DNA of 18,346 bases from Bacteroidota bacterium (GTDB taxonomy: Bacteria > Bacteroidota > Bacteroidia > Bacteroidales > Prolixibacteraceae): positions 1 to 18,346 of the forward strand of contig JAUYEQ010000089.1 in the NCBI GenBank assembly GCA_030691295.1, in the 5' to 3' direction. The number at the start of each line of letters is the position of its first letter. Positions within the stretch are counted from its first letter, which is position 1. Below are positions 6,782 to 14,947 of this stretch, in pieces. Position numbers and translations under genes: made by a program. The notes below the pieces were generated by a model. It was not told the origin of the DNA, did no database searches, and was given only the letters and a program-made list of their open reading frames with translations.

Positions 6782-7799
6782 TCATGGCAATGTCTTTCAC
6801 GCTGATTTCGGCAGTCGTGGCTTTTTTCGAAGCTTCGTTCACCAAGGCCTCCATATCTTTAATTTTGCTTTTCAGCGTTTCGATGGTCTGCTCTTTTAGT
6901 TTAAGCTCACCTTCAGTCTGTTTGGCTGTCAGTTCTTTTTCGAACCTGAATTCGGATTGCAGTTTTTCAGTAGCCAATTTCACAGCGGCAGCCACAGCCT
7001 TGTCAATTTCAGCAGCGAACGCCGCATTTTTTGTCCTCAATTCTTTAAGTTCATTTTCGGCTGAAACAACCTGTGCTTCGCGCTGGGCAATTTCAAGGTC
7101 AAAAGTTTTTTTCTTTTCGGCCAATTCTTTTTCCTGACTGGCTTTTTTCTCTTCGTAAAGGTCGTTGTCCTTTTTTCTTGTCAGTTTAAGCGCATAAGCA
7201 TATTCCTCCTCCTCGCGTTTCCGTTCTTTTTCGGTTTTTTCCTTCTGCTCTTTTTGCTGATCTGCCCATTTTAACTGTTCAGTTTTCCAAAGTTCTTTTT
7301 GGGCTTTCAGCGAAGTCTCGAATGCTTCATTTTCGTTCCTGATTTTCTCTTCCGAATTCAGCTTGTCGGCTTTCATCTTTTCCTCAAATGCAGTGCGCTT
7401 TTCTGCCATTTCGGTTTCAAATTGCGCTTTCCGCTCTTTTTGTGCCTGAAGCATGGCCGCCAGCGAATCGGCATTGGCGGTAACCTGGTACAATTCTTCC
7501 AGATTTTGTTTTTCAAGCCGCGTGGCCATTTGGATGTCTTCCAGTTTTTTATATTCTGAGCTCAATTGTTCGCTCAGCTTATCCAGTTCTTTGGCAACAT
7601 TTAATTTGAGTGTGGTAATGCCCGTTACAATTCCTTCGTTGGTATTGTCCGAAGCTTTTTTTATGACTTCCTGTTGCCGTTTTTCTTCCTGCACCTGTTT
7701 GGGCTCCGAAGTTTTTTGAGCCTGAAGTTTTTTCAAAGCATCCTCGTATGCCGAGAGGATTTCATTTTTGGTGTTTTTTAAACTCATTTCGGGTTCCAT
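6714..7799 (-). CDS. Long cytoplasmic coiled-coil protein of unknown function, probably frameshifted at its 3' end
   Basis: The 361-aa product has no signal peptide or membrane segment and is almost entirely charged heptad-like sequence (Glu, Lys, Ala, Gln; for example QKEQKEKTEKERKREEEEY near residue 190), so a long alpha-helical coiled coil is expected. I do not recognise a named function; similar proteins are often mislabelled as myosin-like or SMC-like, but there is no ATPase head here. Residue 5 (MSLKNTKNEIL, at 7787, after GGAA) is an alternative start. The annotated frame ends with a repeated ESSGK motif at a TAA at 6714-6716. The +1 frame is open from 6781 and continues to a stop at 6653-6655, just 7 nt before the terminator. 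Its end reads EKNKEKPNLPALKDEFRKAGL, a charged protein-like sequence, so the native C-terminus may be in that frame. It lies 100 nt downstream of the acyl-CoA synthetase on the same strand and may be transcribed separately. Confidence 0.8.
   Translation of the reverse strand: MEPEMSLKNTKNEILSAYEDALKKLQAQKTSEPKQVQEEKRQQEVIKKASDNTNEGIVTGITTLKLNVAKELDKLSEQLSSEYKKLEDIQMATRLEKQNLEELYQVTANADSLAAMLQAQKERKAQFETEMAEKRTAFEEKMKADKLNSEEKIRNENEAFETSLKAQKELWKTEQLKWADQQKEQKEKTEKERKREEEEYAYALKLTRKKDNDLYEEKKASQEKELAEKKKTFDLEIAQREAQVVSAENELKELRTKNAAFAAEIDKAVAAAVKLATEKLQSEFRFEKELTAKQTEGELKLKEQTIETLKSKIKDMEALVNEASKKATTAEISVKDIAMKAIESSGKMQLFGNSRESSGKE
6724..6773. repeat. 11-bp direct repeat at the frame break
   Basis: CCTGAACTTTC occurs at 6724-6734 and again at 6763-6773, 39 bases apart (13 codons, in frame). 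On the coding strand both read GAAAGTTCAGG and give the repeated ESSGK in the annotated frame. The similarity ends soon after each copy, so this may be chance or the trace of a small duplication connected with the frame break. Confidence 0.5.
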
Positions 7800-7815
7800 A
7801 TTGTTGCTGTTTTAG

Positions 7816-7830
7816 ATTGTTTAGAACAAT
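7816..7830. promoter_or_regulatory. Dyad ATTGTT-N3-AACAAT upstream of the coiled-coil gene
   Basis: A perfect 6-bp inverted repeat with a 3-bp spacer lies 17 nt before the coiled-coil ATG, in the 100-nt gap after the acyl-CoA synthetase. It could be an operator or leader hairpin, but short AT-rich dyads arise by chance and no consensus -7 box was found beside it. Confidence 0.25.
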
Positions 7831-7899
7831 TTGAGGTCAATACTTTATCTTTTATTCTGAATTAAATGCGAGCTAATAAAATCAGAAATGCCTGAAGCG

Positions 7900-9552
7900 C
7901 TAAATTACCTCGATACCCTTGTTTGCAAGCAATTCGAGACTTAATTCCCGGAGTTTGTATTTCTGGATTTTCCCGCTGGCGGTCATCGGGAATTCATCGA
8001 CGAAGAAAATGAATTGCGGAATTTTATACCGTGCAATTTTACCACGGCAGAATTCCTGAACGGCTTCTTCTGTTAATTCATGACCTGTTTTAGGTTTGAT
8101 AAAAGCGCCAACCTGTTCGCCGTATTTTTTGCTCGGAACGCCCACTACTTCAACGGCTTCCACTTCAGGCATGTTGTAAATAAAGTTCTCAATTTCCCGC
8201 GGATAGATATTTTCTCCGCCACGGATAATCATGTCTTTTATGCGACCGGTGATGCGGTAGAATCCATCGGGAGTTTTCATTGCCAAATCGCCAGAATGAA
8301 GCCAACCATCTTTGTCGATTACTTTGGCAGTTGCCTCCGGATTTTTATAATAGCCTTTCATCAGGTTATAACCACGGCAGCAAATTTCTCCCTGCTCTCC
8401 CACCCCACTGTCACTCCCTGTTTCAGGATTTACTATTTTAACTTCCACATTGGGAAATTCGAAACCAACTGTGGTTGCCCGAACTTCAGGAGAATTATGT
8501 GTTCGGGTGGCAGTCATTCCCGGCGAAGTTTCGGTGAGGCCATACACGATAATGACGTCTTTCATGTTCATTTTCTGCATCACCTGATTCATGGTTTCTA
8601 TCGGGCAAAGTGAGCCGGCCATGATTCCGGTACGCAGCGAACTCAGATCGAACATGCTGAACATCGGGTGGTTCAATTCAGCTATAAACATGGTTGGTAC
8701 TCCGTGTAAAGCAGTACATCTTTCCTTTTCTACGGAAGCCAATACCATCAGCGGATCGAAATTTTCTACCATTACCATTGTCGCTCCATGGGTAATAACC
8801 GCACAAAGTGCCAGTACGCAGCCGAAACAATGGAACAGTGGCACACAAACCAATAATCGTTCCTTGTGGGTGAATTTCATACATTCGCCAGCGGCAAATC
8901 CGTTGTTTAAAATGTTGTGGTGGGTCAGCATCACTCCCTTGGGGAAGCCGGTCGTTCCTGATGTATATTGCATACCCACAACATCATGGCAGGTAATATT
9001 TTCCTTTATCTGCTCCAGCTCGAAATCGTCGATGTGGCTGCCAAGCAACATGAGTTCAGCAGTGTTGTACATTCCACGGTGCTTTTGCTGCCCGATAAAA
9101 ATAACGTTCTGAAGCATCGGAAATTTTTCACTTTTAAGGTTTCCACGCTGACTGTTTTTTAATTCGGGAACAAGGTCGAAAATCATGTTCACATAATCGC
9201 TGTCGCGAAATCCATCCACAAGGCAAAGGGTGTGAATATCGGCATTTTCAAGCAGGTACTCCAACTCCGAAGATTTATAGCTGGTATTGATGGTGACCAG
9301 TATTGCTCCGATTTTCGCCGTTGCAAACATAAAGGTAAGCCAGTCGGGGACATTGTTTGCCCAGATGCCAACTTTGTCTTCCGGCCTTACGCCGATGTAC
9401 AGCAAACCTTTGGCCAGCTGGTCAACCCTTTCATTAAACTGTGAATAAGTAAAACGTAAATTCCGGTCGGCATACACCATAAATTCCCTGTCGGGAGCTT
9501 CAATGGCATACTTTTCAAGTAATTCGCCAAGCGTATAATCAAGTAGTTGCAT
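7900..9552 (-). CDS. AMP-forming acyl-CoA synthetase (fatty acid--CoA ligase family)
   Basis: Activates a carboxylic acid, most likely a medium- or long-chain fatty acid, first to an acyl-adenylate with ATP and then to acyl-CoA. The 550-aa protein is full length and holds all ANL-superfamily core motifs: P-loop [11 protein letters not shown] at 196-206, YGLTETSP at 337-344, HSGDL at 419-423, the hinge [20 protein letters not shown] at 436-455 and the catalytic lysine in [13 protein letters not shown] (Lys528). No signal or membrane segment is seen, so it is cytoplasmic or membrane-peripheral. The gene starts 25 nt after the stop of the XRE-cupin regulator gene on the same strand, so the two are almost certainly co-transcribed and the regulator probably senses a related acyl compound (inference). 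Exact chain-length specificity cannot be read from the sequence. Confidence 0.93.
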   Translation of the reverse strand: MQLLDYTLGELLEKYAIEAPDREFMVYADRNLRFTYSQFNERVDQLAKGLLYIGVRPEDKVGIWANNVPDWLTFMFATAKIGAILVTINTSYKSSELEYLLENADIHTLCLVDGFRDSDYVNMIFDLVPELKNSQRGNLKSEKFPMLQNVIFIGQQKHRGMYNTAELMLLGSHIDDFELEQIKENITCHDVVGMQYTSGTTGFPKGVMLTHHNILNNGFAAGECMKFTHKERLLVCVPLFHCFGCVLALCAVITHGATMVMVENFDPLMVLASVEKERCTALHGVPTMFIAELNHPMFSMFDLSSLRTGIMAGSLCPIETMNQVMQKMNMKDVIIVYGLTETSPGMTATRTHNSPEVRATTVGFEFPNVEVKIVNPETGSDSGVGEQGEICCRGYNLMKGYYKNPEATAKVIDKDGWLHSGDLAMKTPDGFYRITGRIKDMIIRGGENIYPREIENFIYNMPEVEAVEVVGVPSKKYGEQVGAFIKPKTGHELTEEAVQEFCRGKIARYKIPQFIFFVDEFPMTASGKIQKYKLRELSLELLANKGIEVI

Positions 9553-9577
9553 GAAATCAGGTTTTCAGGAATGAAGC

Positions 9578-10165
9578 TTAAAAGGGAGCATATACCACTG
9601 CAAGAATTCTGGCTGACTGGTGGTTGCCGGCATGTACATTGTGCAGCACAATTGAATCCAGATAAATACTGTCGCCCTTATCCAGCTTGTAAATTTCTTT
9701 TCCGTAATTGATTTCAACCGAACCATCAAGCACATAAATAAATTCTTCACCCTCGTGCGACGAAAGCATGTAATCAGATTGTTGTCCGGGCTCAATGTCG
9801 ATAATAAATGGTTCCATGTTTCTGCCCGCTTTGTCGAATGCAAGAGAAAAGAAATTCAGGTGGTCACGCGATTCACTGGCTTGTGAGGTAAACCGCACCC
9901 CTTTGTGGTATTCGCCAGAGCGCACCACCACCGGACCGTATGAATTACTGTCATCGAGAAAAGTGCCAAGGCGTACACCCAGTGCGCGGGCAATTTTAAT
10001 CAGGGGAGCCAATGACGGAATATTCCTTTCCTGTTCTATCATCTGCACCATTGCGATTTCCATTCCGCTCCGTTCGGCCAGCTCTTCAAGACTGACTTTT
10101 TTTATTTCGCGAATTTGTTTAATTTTTTCACCAACGGTTTTTTGAGTTGTCATATCAAAGGTCAT
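9578..10165 (-). CDS. XRE-family transcriptional regulator with C-terminal cupin domain
   Basis: A 195-aa DNA-binding regulator. Residues 11-70 form a Cro/C1-type helix-turn-helix (GEKIKQIREIKKVSLEELAERSGM, then VQMIEQERNIPSLAPLIKIARAL). Residues about 118-192 form a cupin barrel (IDIEPGQQSDYMLSSHEGEEFIYVLDG, then LDKGDSIYLDSIVLHNVHA) that usually binds a small ligand or metal. XRE-cupin proteins commonly control the metabolic gene next to them, here the acyl-CoA synthetase 25 nt downstream. The start at 10165 leaves a leader of only about ten bases after the predicted transcription start; the in-frame ATG at 10153 (MTTQKTVGEK) is an equally good start. Autoregulation through the promoter at 10182-10212 is likely but not shown by the sequence. 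Confidence 0.92.
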   Translation of the reverse strand: MTFDMTTQKTVGEKIKQIREIKKVSLEELAERSGMEIAMVQMIEQERNIPSLAPLIKIARALGVRLGTFLDDSNSYGPVVVRSGEYHKGVRFTSQASESRDHLNFFSLAFDKAGRNMEPFIIDIEPGQQSDYMLSSHEGEEFIYVLDGSVEINYGKEIYKLDKGDSIYLDSIVLHNVHAGNHQSARILAVVYAPF

Positions 10166-10181
10166 TTTAGAGAGTGTTGCA

Positions 10182-10212
10182 CAAATTTAGGTTAATTTTG
10201 GTCTCTCACAAA
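10182..10212 (-). promoter_or_regulatory. Bacteroidota promoter of the XRE-cupin/acyl-CoA synthetase operon
   Basis: Minus-strand TTTG (complement of 10209-10212), 19 bases, then TAAATTTG (complement of 10182-10189), an exact match to TTTG-N19-TAnnTTTG. It overlaps the last codons of the upstream membrane protein gene, so the operon can start independently of it. Transcription would begin near 10176. Confidence 0.75.
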
Positions 10213-10809
10213 TTGTTTTTTGGTGATGTATTCAACACGTAACATGAGCAACATCAGCACCGAAATACAAACGATAGCCCTTACAGAATAAATGGTCGCC
10301 AGCGTTCCTTTGCTTGATATCAACGACAGCATCGGAGCCAGCAACATGCCTGTCCAAATCAGGAACGATTCACCGTTCTTTTTGGTTTTCCACAAACGGC
10401 TGAGCACCGGGAAATAGGCAATTACCAGAATTCCCTGTGTTAGTGCATGGGTTAAGAAATGATTTTTGGTAATGAACCAGAAAACCACGATGGCCAACAC
10501 TGCAATCAGGCAGGCTTTGTCGAAACGGCTAAAACGCGTTGAGTGGTCGCCGAAAAGGTAAATAGCGATGGAAACAATGGCGGTAAGGGCAAGATCGGTG
10601 GTGTTCAGAATATTATCGAATAAGCTAAAATTATCTGATTCCATATAAGTCGTAAGACTAATTGCCACTGCAATGGTGAAAAATATCCACATCGCCAGTG
10701 CCGGTTTTATCTTTTGTTTGTAAGTTAACCAGCAATACCACACAGTAATTGCCAAATTCAGGAGTGAAACGCTGGCAATGGAGATTTGCCGGATCAGGAT
10801 TTCGTGCAT
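10192..10809 (-). CDS. Polytopic membrane protein of unknown function
   Basis: A hydrophobic protein of 205 aa from the ATG at 10809; a GTG at 10836 would add nine residues (MITPTEFIL). About six or seven transmembrane helices are visible: ISIASVSLLNLAITVWYCWL, ALAMWIFFTIAVAISLTTY, TDLALTAIVSIAIYLFG, ACLIAVLAIVVFWFI, ALTQGILVIAYFPVLSRLW, FLIWTGMLLAPMLSLI and a final YSVRAIVCISVLMLLML. Short charged loops such as KTKKNGES link them. I recognise no family or catalytic motif. It lies directly upstream of the XRE-cupin operon, whose promoter overlaps its 3' end. No clear promoter of its own was found in the 150-nt gap before it. Confidence 0.75.
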   Translation of the reverse strand: MHEILIRQISIASVSLLNLAITVWYCWLTYKQKIKPALAMWIFFTIAVAISLTTYMESDNFSLFDNILNTTDLALTAIVSIAIYLFGDHSTRFSRFDKACLIAVLAIVVFWFITKNHFLTHALTQGILVIAYFPVLSRLWKTKKNGESFLIWTGMLLAPMLSLISSKGTLATIYSVRAIVCISVLMLLMLRVEYITKKQFVRDQN

Positions 10810-10985
10810 AAGTATGAATTCAGTCGGGGTAATCACTGTCTTTTGGAGTTTACAGATAAAATTTGATCCCCAATCGGCAGAAAAACAGAAACAGAATTGA
10901 TGAATAGAACTTTAAGCGAGTGCGCAGGCCTTCAAACCGCCGGGCTGAGGGTTCGTTTTGACATCCCGAGGGATTGGGATTGGTG

Positions 10986-11222
10986 TTATTCTTCCAGATA
11001 CTCCGGCTCCAGGCCATCTTCGCACAAATCTATAGGAACAATCCATACCTGTGGCTGCCCGTTTCCTGTGCCTCCTTCGGATTCGCGTTTGGCTATTTCA
11101 GAACCAAAAAACACTGCAATGTGATCCTCCGGAATATTTTCGTCTTCATCGGTTCCAACAACCACTGCATTGATTCCGTCAATACGTACAAAATCGCCTT
11201 TCTCTATAAATTGTTCTTCCAT
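10986..11222 (-). CDS. Small acidic protein of unknown function directly downstream of clpX
   Basis: A 78-aa acidic protein starting 6 nt after the clpX stop, which implies translation from the same mRNA. The N-terminal half, FIEKGDFVRIDGINAVVVGTD, has the short beta-strand pattern of a small SH3-like or KOW-like barrel; the C-terminal half is rich in Glu and Asp and holds a conserved-looking QVWIVPIDLCEDG before a tail EPEYLEE. No signal peptide or membrane segment. I do not recognise the family. The tight spacing, good start codon and soluble-protein composition support a real gene although it is short. Being last in a clpP-clpX unit suggests a role near proteolysis, for example as an adaptor or modulator, but this is only inference. 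No hairpin terminator is visible in the 150 nt beyond it. Confidence 0.75.
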   Translation of the reverse strand: MEEQFIEKGDFVRIDGINAVVVGTDEDENIPEDHIAVFFGSEIAKRESEGGTGNGQPQVWIVPIDLCEDGLEPEYLEE

Positions 11223-11228
11223 TTCAAA

Positions 11229-12449
11229 TTAGCTTGCCTTTAAGCGAACAGTAATTGTTCCGTCAATTTTTTCCTGAGCGTAGTCGAGTCCGATTTTCAT
11301 GTTTTTAACATTTGTGGAAGGACTGTCAAACATGGCATCGTTCATGATGTTTTCGCAAATGGCGCGAAGGCCGCGGGCGCCAAGTTTAAATTCGATGGCT
11401 TTATCGACAATAAATTCCAGCGCTTCTTCTTCAAAACTCAGTTCGATGTCGTCAAGTTTAAATAATTTGACATACTGTTTGATCAGCGAATTGCGGGGTT
11501 CAGTCAAAATACTGCGCAAAGCCTTTCTGTCGAGAGGTTCCAAATAAGTCAGTACCGGAATACGGCCAATGATTTCAGGAATTAACCCAAACGATTTTAA
11601 ATCCTGGGGAGAAATATACTGAAGCATGTTATCGCGGTCGAGATGATCGGCTGATTTTTGAGCACCGTAACCAACGATTTTTGTGTTTAGCCGTTGTGCA
11701 ATCTTTCTTTCAATACCGTCGAATGCGCCGCCACAAACGAATAAAATGTTTTTGGTATTAACGGCAATCATTTTCTGCTCCGGATGTTTGCGTCCGCCTT
11801 GCGGTGGAACGTTCACGATGGCGCCTTCGAGTAATTTAAGCAATCCCTGCTGAACACCTTCGCCCGAAACATCGCGGGTAATTGAGGGGTTATCGCCTTT
11901 GCGGGCAATTTTATCTATTTCATCGATGAAAACGATGCCACGTTCGGCAGCTTCCACGTTGTAATCGGCCACCTGAAGCAAACGGGTAAGTAAACTTTCG
12001 ATGTCTTCGCCAACATAACCTGCTTCTGTCAAAACAGTGGCATCAACGATTGTGAAAGGTACATGCAGCATTTTCGCGATGGTACGGGCCAGCAATGTTT
12101 TTCCTGTTCCGGTTTCGCCAACCATGATGATATTTGATTTTTCAATTTCAGTTTCATCATTTGAAACCGGTTGGTTGAGCCTTTTGTAGTGGTTGTATAC
12201 AGCCACCGATAATATTTTCTTGGCCTGATTCTGTCCGATCACATACTGATCCAGAAAGCTTTTGATTTCTCTTGGCTTCATCAGTTTGATCATCTTGGTA
12301 TCAACCTTAACGTCTTTCTTAAATTCTTCTTCAACAATGGCGTGAGCCTGCTCAACACAATTGTCGCAAATATGTCCTTCTATTCCCGCAATCAGCAGGT
12401 TGACCTCTTTTTTTTCACGTCCGCAAAACGAACATTTATCCATTTTCAT
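11229..12449 (-). CDS. clpX: ClpX, ATP-dependent unfoldase subunit of the ClpXP protease
   Basis: AAA+ hexamer that recognises, unfolds and feeds proteins into ClpP in the cytoplasm. The 406-aa product has the N-terminal zinc-binding domain with Cys6, Cys9, Cys28 and Cys31 (CSFC...CDNC), Walker A GETGTGKT at 111-118, pore loop GYVG at 144-147, Walker B IVFIDE at 172-177, the RKH loop at 220-222 and sensor 2 in LGARGLR. The ClpP-docking loop reads IVGYGA (around 258-263) in place of the IGF of enterobacteria, which I believe is common in this phylum. It starts 18 nt after the clpP stop, so the pair is one operon. ATG at 12443 (third codon) is an alternative start. Confidence 0.98.
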   Translation of the reverse strand: MKMDKCSFCGREKKEVNLLIAGIEGHICDNCVEQAHAIVEEEFKKDVKVDTKMIKLMKPREIKSFLDQYVIGQNQAKKILSVAVYNHYKRLNQPVSNDETEIEKSNIIMVGETGTGKTLLARTIAKMLHVPFTIVDATVLTEAGYVGEDIESLLTRLLQVADYNVEAAERGIVFIDEIDKIARKGDNPSITRDVSGEGVQQGLLKLLEGAIVNVPPQGGRKHPEQKMIAVNTKNILFVCGGAFDGIERKIAQRLNTKIVGYGAQKSADHLDRDNMLQYISPQDLKSFGLIPEIIGRIPVLTYLEPLDRKALRSILTEPRNSLIKQYVKLFKLDDIELSFEEEALEFIVDKAIEFKLGARGLRAICENIMNDAMFDSPSTNVKNMKIGLDYAQEKIDGTITVRLKAS

Positions 12450-12467
12450 ATACTCTAATCTTAATCA

Positions 12468-13145
12468 CTATTTATTATTTCTGGTCAGCACATCGTCAAT
12501 CATGCCGTATTCTTTGGCTTCGGTTGAAGTCATCCAGTAGTCGCGATCAGAATTTTTTTCAATTTCCTTGTAGGATTTTCCACTGTGGAAAGCTATAATT
12601 TCGTACAATTCTTTTTTCAACTTCTGGATTTCACGGGCAGTAATTTCAATATCGGAAGCCTGGCCCTGTGCACCACCCATTGGCTGGTGAATCATTACAC
12701 GTGAGTGTTTCAGTGCCGACCGTTTTCCATGCGTTCCGGCGGTAAGCAATACAGCGCCCATCGAAGCGGCCATTCCTGTACAAATGGTGGCCACATCAGA
12801 TGAAATGTACTGCATGGTATCGTAAATTCCCAATCCGGCATGAACCGATCCTCCGGGAGTATTGAAATAGATTTGGATATCTTTTTTTGGATCTGAAGAT
12901 TCAAGAAAAAGCAGCTGTGCCTGAACGATGTTGGCGATGTAATCGTCGATCGGAGTACCCAGAAAGATAATCCGATCCATCATAAGCCTTGAAAACACGT
13001 CCATGGAAGCAACGTTTAACTGACGTTCCTCAATAATATAAGGAGTCATGCTGTTGGTGAAAATTGAATCGAAGCGATTTAAATTAAGGCTGCTGATGCC
13101 CAAATGTTTCCTCGCATATTTGTTGAATTCTTTTCCGTCGTTCAT
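12468..13145 (-). CDS. clpP: ClpP, proteolytic subunit of the ClpXP protease
   Basis: Serine peptidase forming the tetradecameric degradation chamber used by ClpX. The catalytic triad is visible with the same spacing as the E. coli enzyme: Ser128 in TGMAASMGA, His153 in [10 protein letters not shown] and Asp202 in [12 protein letters not shown]. At 225 aa it has an N-terminal extension of about 30 residues compared with the mature enzyme, part of which may be removed or may form the axial gate (inference). It is followed closely by clpX and preceded by tig, but a hairpin with a T-run at 13165-13226 lies between tig and clpP, so expression may depend on read-through or on a promoter I could not identify. 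Confidence 0.98.
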   Translation of the reverse strand: MNDGKEFNKYARKHLGISSLNLNRFDSIFTNSMTPYIIEERQLNVASMDVFSRLMMDRIIFLGTPIDDYIANIVQAQLLFLESSDPKKDIQIYFNTPGGSVHAGLGIYDTMQYISSDVATICTGMAASMGAVLLTAGTHGKRSALKHSRVMIHQPMGGAQGQASDIEITAREIQKLKKELYEIIAFHSGKSYKEIEKNSDRDYWMTSTEAKEYGMIDDVLTRNNK

Positions 13146-13164
13146 AATGTTGTTTCTACTGATT

Positions 13165-13226
13165 AAAAAAAATGTGAGAATTGATTTTAAACTTCCCGCA
13201 AAAAAAGGTTAAAACTAATTCTCACA
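13165..13226 (-). terminator. Strong hairpin and T8 tract between tig and clpP
   Basis: TGTGAGAATT (13173-13182) and AATTCTCACA (13217-13226) form a perfect 10-bp outer stem; after a 2-nt internal loop, TTTTAA (13185-13190) pairs with TTAAAA (13209-13214) around an 18-nt loop. On the minus strand the structure is followed at once by eight T residues (complement of 13165-13172). It fits an intrinsic terminator or attenuator after tig. The perfect TGTGAGAATT dyad could alternatively be a protein-binding site. Confidence 0.75.
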
Positions 13227-13265
13227 AAGTTAAGAAAATATACTTTTGGCTATACGGCCATTCAA

Positions 13266-14621
13266 TTAATTTTCAAGCATTTTGTTAAACTCTTCATTGC
13301 TTACTTCTTTAATGTCGAGCGTAACTTTGGTTTTGATGGCTGTAATGATGACATCTTCCTGCGCTTTTGAAACAACCTTACGACGCTCTTCCTCGTTTTT
13401 CATCATTTGATTGGCGTAATTCTCGAGGTGCTCATCAGCAACGTTGTTCAGCCCGTATTGACGGAATTGCATGGCAGTCATTTCTTTTGCCAATGCATGA
13501 ACATCTTCTTCGGTTACCTTCAATTCATTGTCTTTTACAATTTTGTCTTTGATCAGCTGCCATTTCAGGTCGAGCATAAAATGATCAAAATCGGCATCAA
13601 TCTGCTCCATTGTCATTTTTTCGTTGGTGACCTTTATCCAGCGTTTCAGGAACGCCTCCGGCAAATCGAACTGTATTTTTTTAACCAAGGCGTCGCGGCT
13701 GTCAATTGCAAACTTATAATCGCTCGAATAAACAAAGTTTTCTTCAATTTCAGATTTAACTTTGGCCTTGAATTCTTCTTCAGTAGTGATTCCTGATTCT
13801 TCGCCGTAGATTTTCCCGAACAATTCAGGTGTCAGTTCAGCTTTTTCGAAACGAAGCACTTCTTCGATGGTAAAGCTGAAATTTCCTGAAATGTTTTCAG
13901 CCTCTTCATGCGAGATATTCAGCATGTGGCCAACTTCGTGTTTGTTATCGTATGCTTTCAGTGGATCAAAAACAACTACATCGCCGGCTTTTTTTCCGAT
14001 GAACGACGCTTTAATTTCTTCGTCTTTCATTACGTCGATGGCAATAACCACCTTGTCGGCCAGAATTCCGCCCACAAGCTCGTTGCCTGTTTCATCTAAC
14101 TGTACGAAAGTTCCGCGAACGGTATCTTTTTCTTCAATACTGTCAACAACTTTGTTTTCGCCCAGGCGACCGGCATAAGCTTCAACCTGTTTGTCAACCA
14201 GTTCTTCACCGGCAACAATGCTGTAATAAGGTAAAATTGTATTGTTATCGAGTACCACTTCAATTTCGGGAGCTGTTGCAATGTCGAAAACAAAGCTGAA
14301 ATCAGATTGGTTGTCCCAGTCGATTTTCAATTGTTTTTCTTCGTTTGGAAGAGGTTCTCCCAGAATATTCAGTTTTTCAGCATAAATATAATCAGTCAGG
14401 CTTTTCGAGATGATTTTATTTACCTCTTCAGCCAGTGCTGATTTCCCGTACATTTTTTTGATTAAACCGGCAGGAACCATTCCCGGACGAAATCCAGGCA
14501 TATTGGCTTTTTTGCGATAGTTTTTCAGAACGTCGTTTACTGTTGTTTCGTAATCACTTTTCTCAACCAAAATGGTGAGTACTGCATTCAGTTCGTCGGT
14601 ATTTTCTCTGGTAATGTTCAT
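13266..14621 (-). CDS. tig: Trigger factor, ribosome-associated chaperone
   Basis: Binds ribosomal protein L23 at the exit tunnel and shields nascent chains. The ribosome-docking signature GFRPGMVP is at residues 43-50, within an N-terminal domain that begins MNITRENTDELNAVLTILVEK. The middle part, where the peptidyl-prolyl isomerase domain lies, is divergent (LDETGNELVGGILADK, then FIGKKAGDVVVFDPLKAYDN) but keeps the overall order. The C-terminal arms are long helices (residues 270-451). Length, 451 aa, is normal. The order tig-clpP-clpX is typical of bacteria. Its start lies 79 nt beyond the tRNA terminator. The closest -7-like sequence is TAACTTTA near 14630-14637, one base off consensus, so the promoter is not certain. 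Confidence 0.97.
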   Translation of the reverse strand: MNITRENTDELNAVLTILVEKSDYETTVNDVLKNYRKKANMPGFRPGMVPAGLIKKMYGKSALAEEVNKIISKSLTDYIYAEKLNILGEPLPNEEKQLKIDWDNQSDFSFVFDIATAPEIEVVLDNNTILPYYSIVAGEELVDKQVEAYAGRLGENKVVDSIEEKDTVRGTFVQLDETGNELVGGILADKVVIAIDVMKDEEIKASFIGKKAGDVVVFDPLKAYDNKHEVGHMLNISHEEAENISGNFSFTIEEVLRFEKAELTPELFGKIYGEESGITTEEEFKAKVKSEIEENFVYSSDYKFAIDSRDALVKKIQFDLPEAFLKRWIKVTNEKMTMEQIDADFDHFMLDLKWQLIKDKIVKDNELKVTEEDVHALAKEMTAMQFRQYGLNNVADEHLENYANQMMKNEEERRKVVSKAQEDVIITAIKTKVTLDIKEVSNEEFNKMLEN

Positions 14622-14707
14622 ATTTTTAACTTAAAGTTATTGGAAATCAGCTCGGAAGAAGATCTTCGAAAAGGTTTCGGATCTAAAACCTGTTGCTTTA
14701 AATTAAT

Positions 14708-14750
14708 AAAAACCGCTTGCTTATCCTTTTTCAAGGTAAGCAAGGCGGTT
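14708..14750 (-). terminator. Terminator of the tRNA-Leu gene
   Basis: AACCGC and TTGCTTA (14711-14723) pair with TAAGCAA and GCGGTT (14737-14750), with one bulged base and a short loop; two more G-C pairs lie inside. On the minus strand the stem is followed by TTTTTATT, ending the tRNA transcript 11 nt after its 3' end. A TTTTT run at 14752-14756 would allow function on the plus strand too. Confidence 0.85.
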
Positions 14751-14760
14751 ATTTTTGTTG

Positions 14761-14842
14761 TGCGGGCGAAGGGACTCGAACCCCCACGCCGTAAGGCACC
14801 AGATCCTAAGTCTGGCACGTCTACCAATTCCGCCACGCCCGC
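14761..14842 (-). tRNA. tRNA-Leu, anticodon UAG
   Basis: Read on the minus strand, the acceptor arm GCGGGCG (complement of 14836-14842) pairs with CGCCCGC near 14762-14768, followed by discriminator A. The anticodon arm is CCAGA-CTTAGGA-TCTGG, giving anticodon TAG (Leu, reading CUA/CUG). A long variable arm (around TGCCTTACGGCGT) marks a class II tRNA, and the T arm contains GGTTCGAGTCC. CCA is not encoded; the next bases are CAACAA, so it would be added by CCA-transferase. A promoter lies directly upstream and a terminator directly downstream, so it is a single-gene transcript. Confidence 0.97.
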
Positions 14843-14853
14843 TAAATGCGGTG

Positions 14854-14883
14854 CAAATATAGGCCAATTTTTTATCCCTGCAA
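14854..14883 (-). promoter_or_regulatory. Promoter of tRNA-Leu
   Basis: Minus-strand TATATTTG (complement of 14854-14861) matches the TAnnTTTG -7 box exactly and lies 11 nt from the tRNA 5' end. A TTG (complement of 14881-14883) stands exactly 19 bases upstream as the -33 element. Confidence 0.75.
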
Positions 14884-14947
14884 CAGCGTCGGCCAATCTT
14901 TTTGATTCTTTTTCAGGAAGAAAAACAAACACACAAAACCAGTTTCT

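Noticed and set aside
6646..7137. Plus-strand open frame of 163 codons opposite the coiled-coil gene
   Set aside because: It is Ser/Phe/Leu-rich as expected for the complement of Glu/Lys-rich coding sequence, and it starts within the terminator T-run.
10837..10985. Possible terminator after the clpX-linked small gene
   Set aside because: Only a short ATCCC-GA-GGGAT dyad is present, with no T-run; no support for a terminator.
14658..14667. 10-bp palindrome GAAGATCTTC before tig
   Set aside because: It has no second copy, promoter overlap or T-run; chance is a sufficient explanation.
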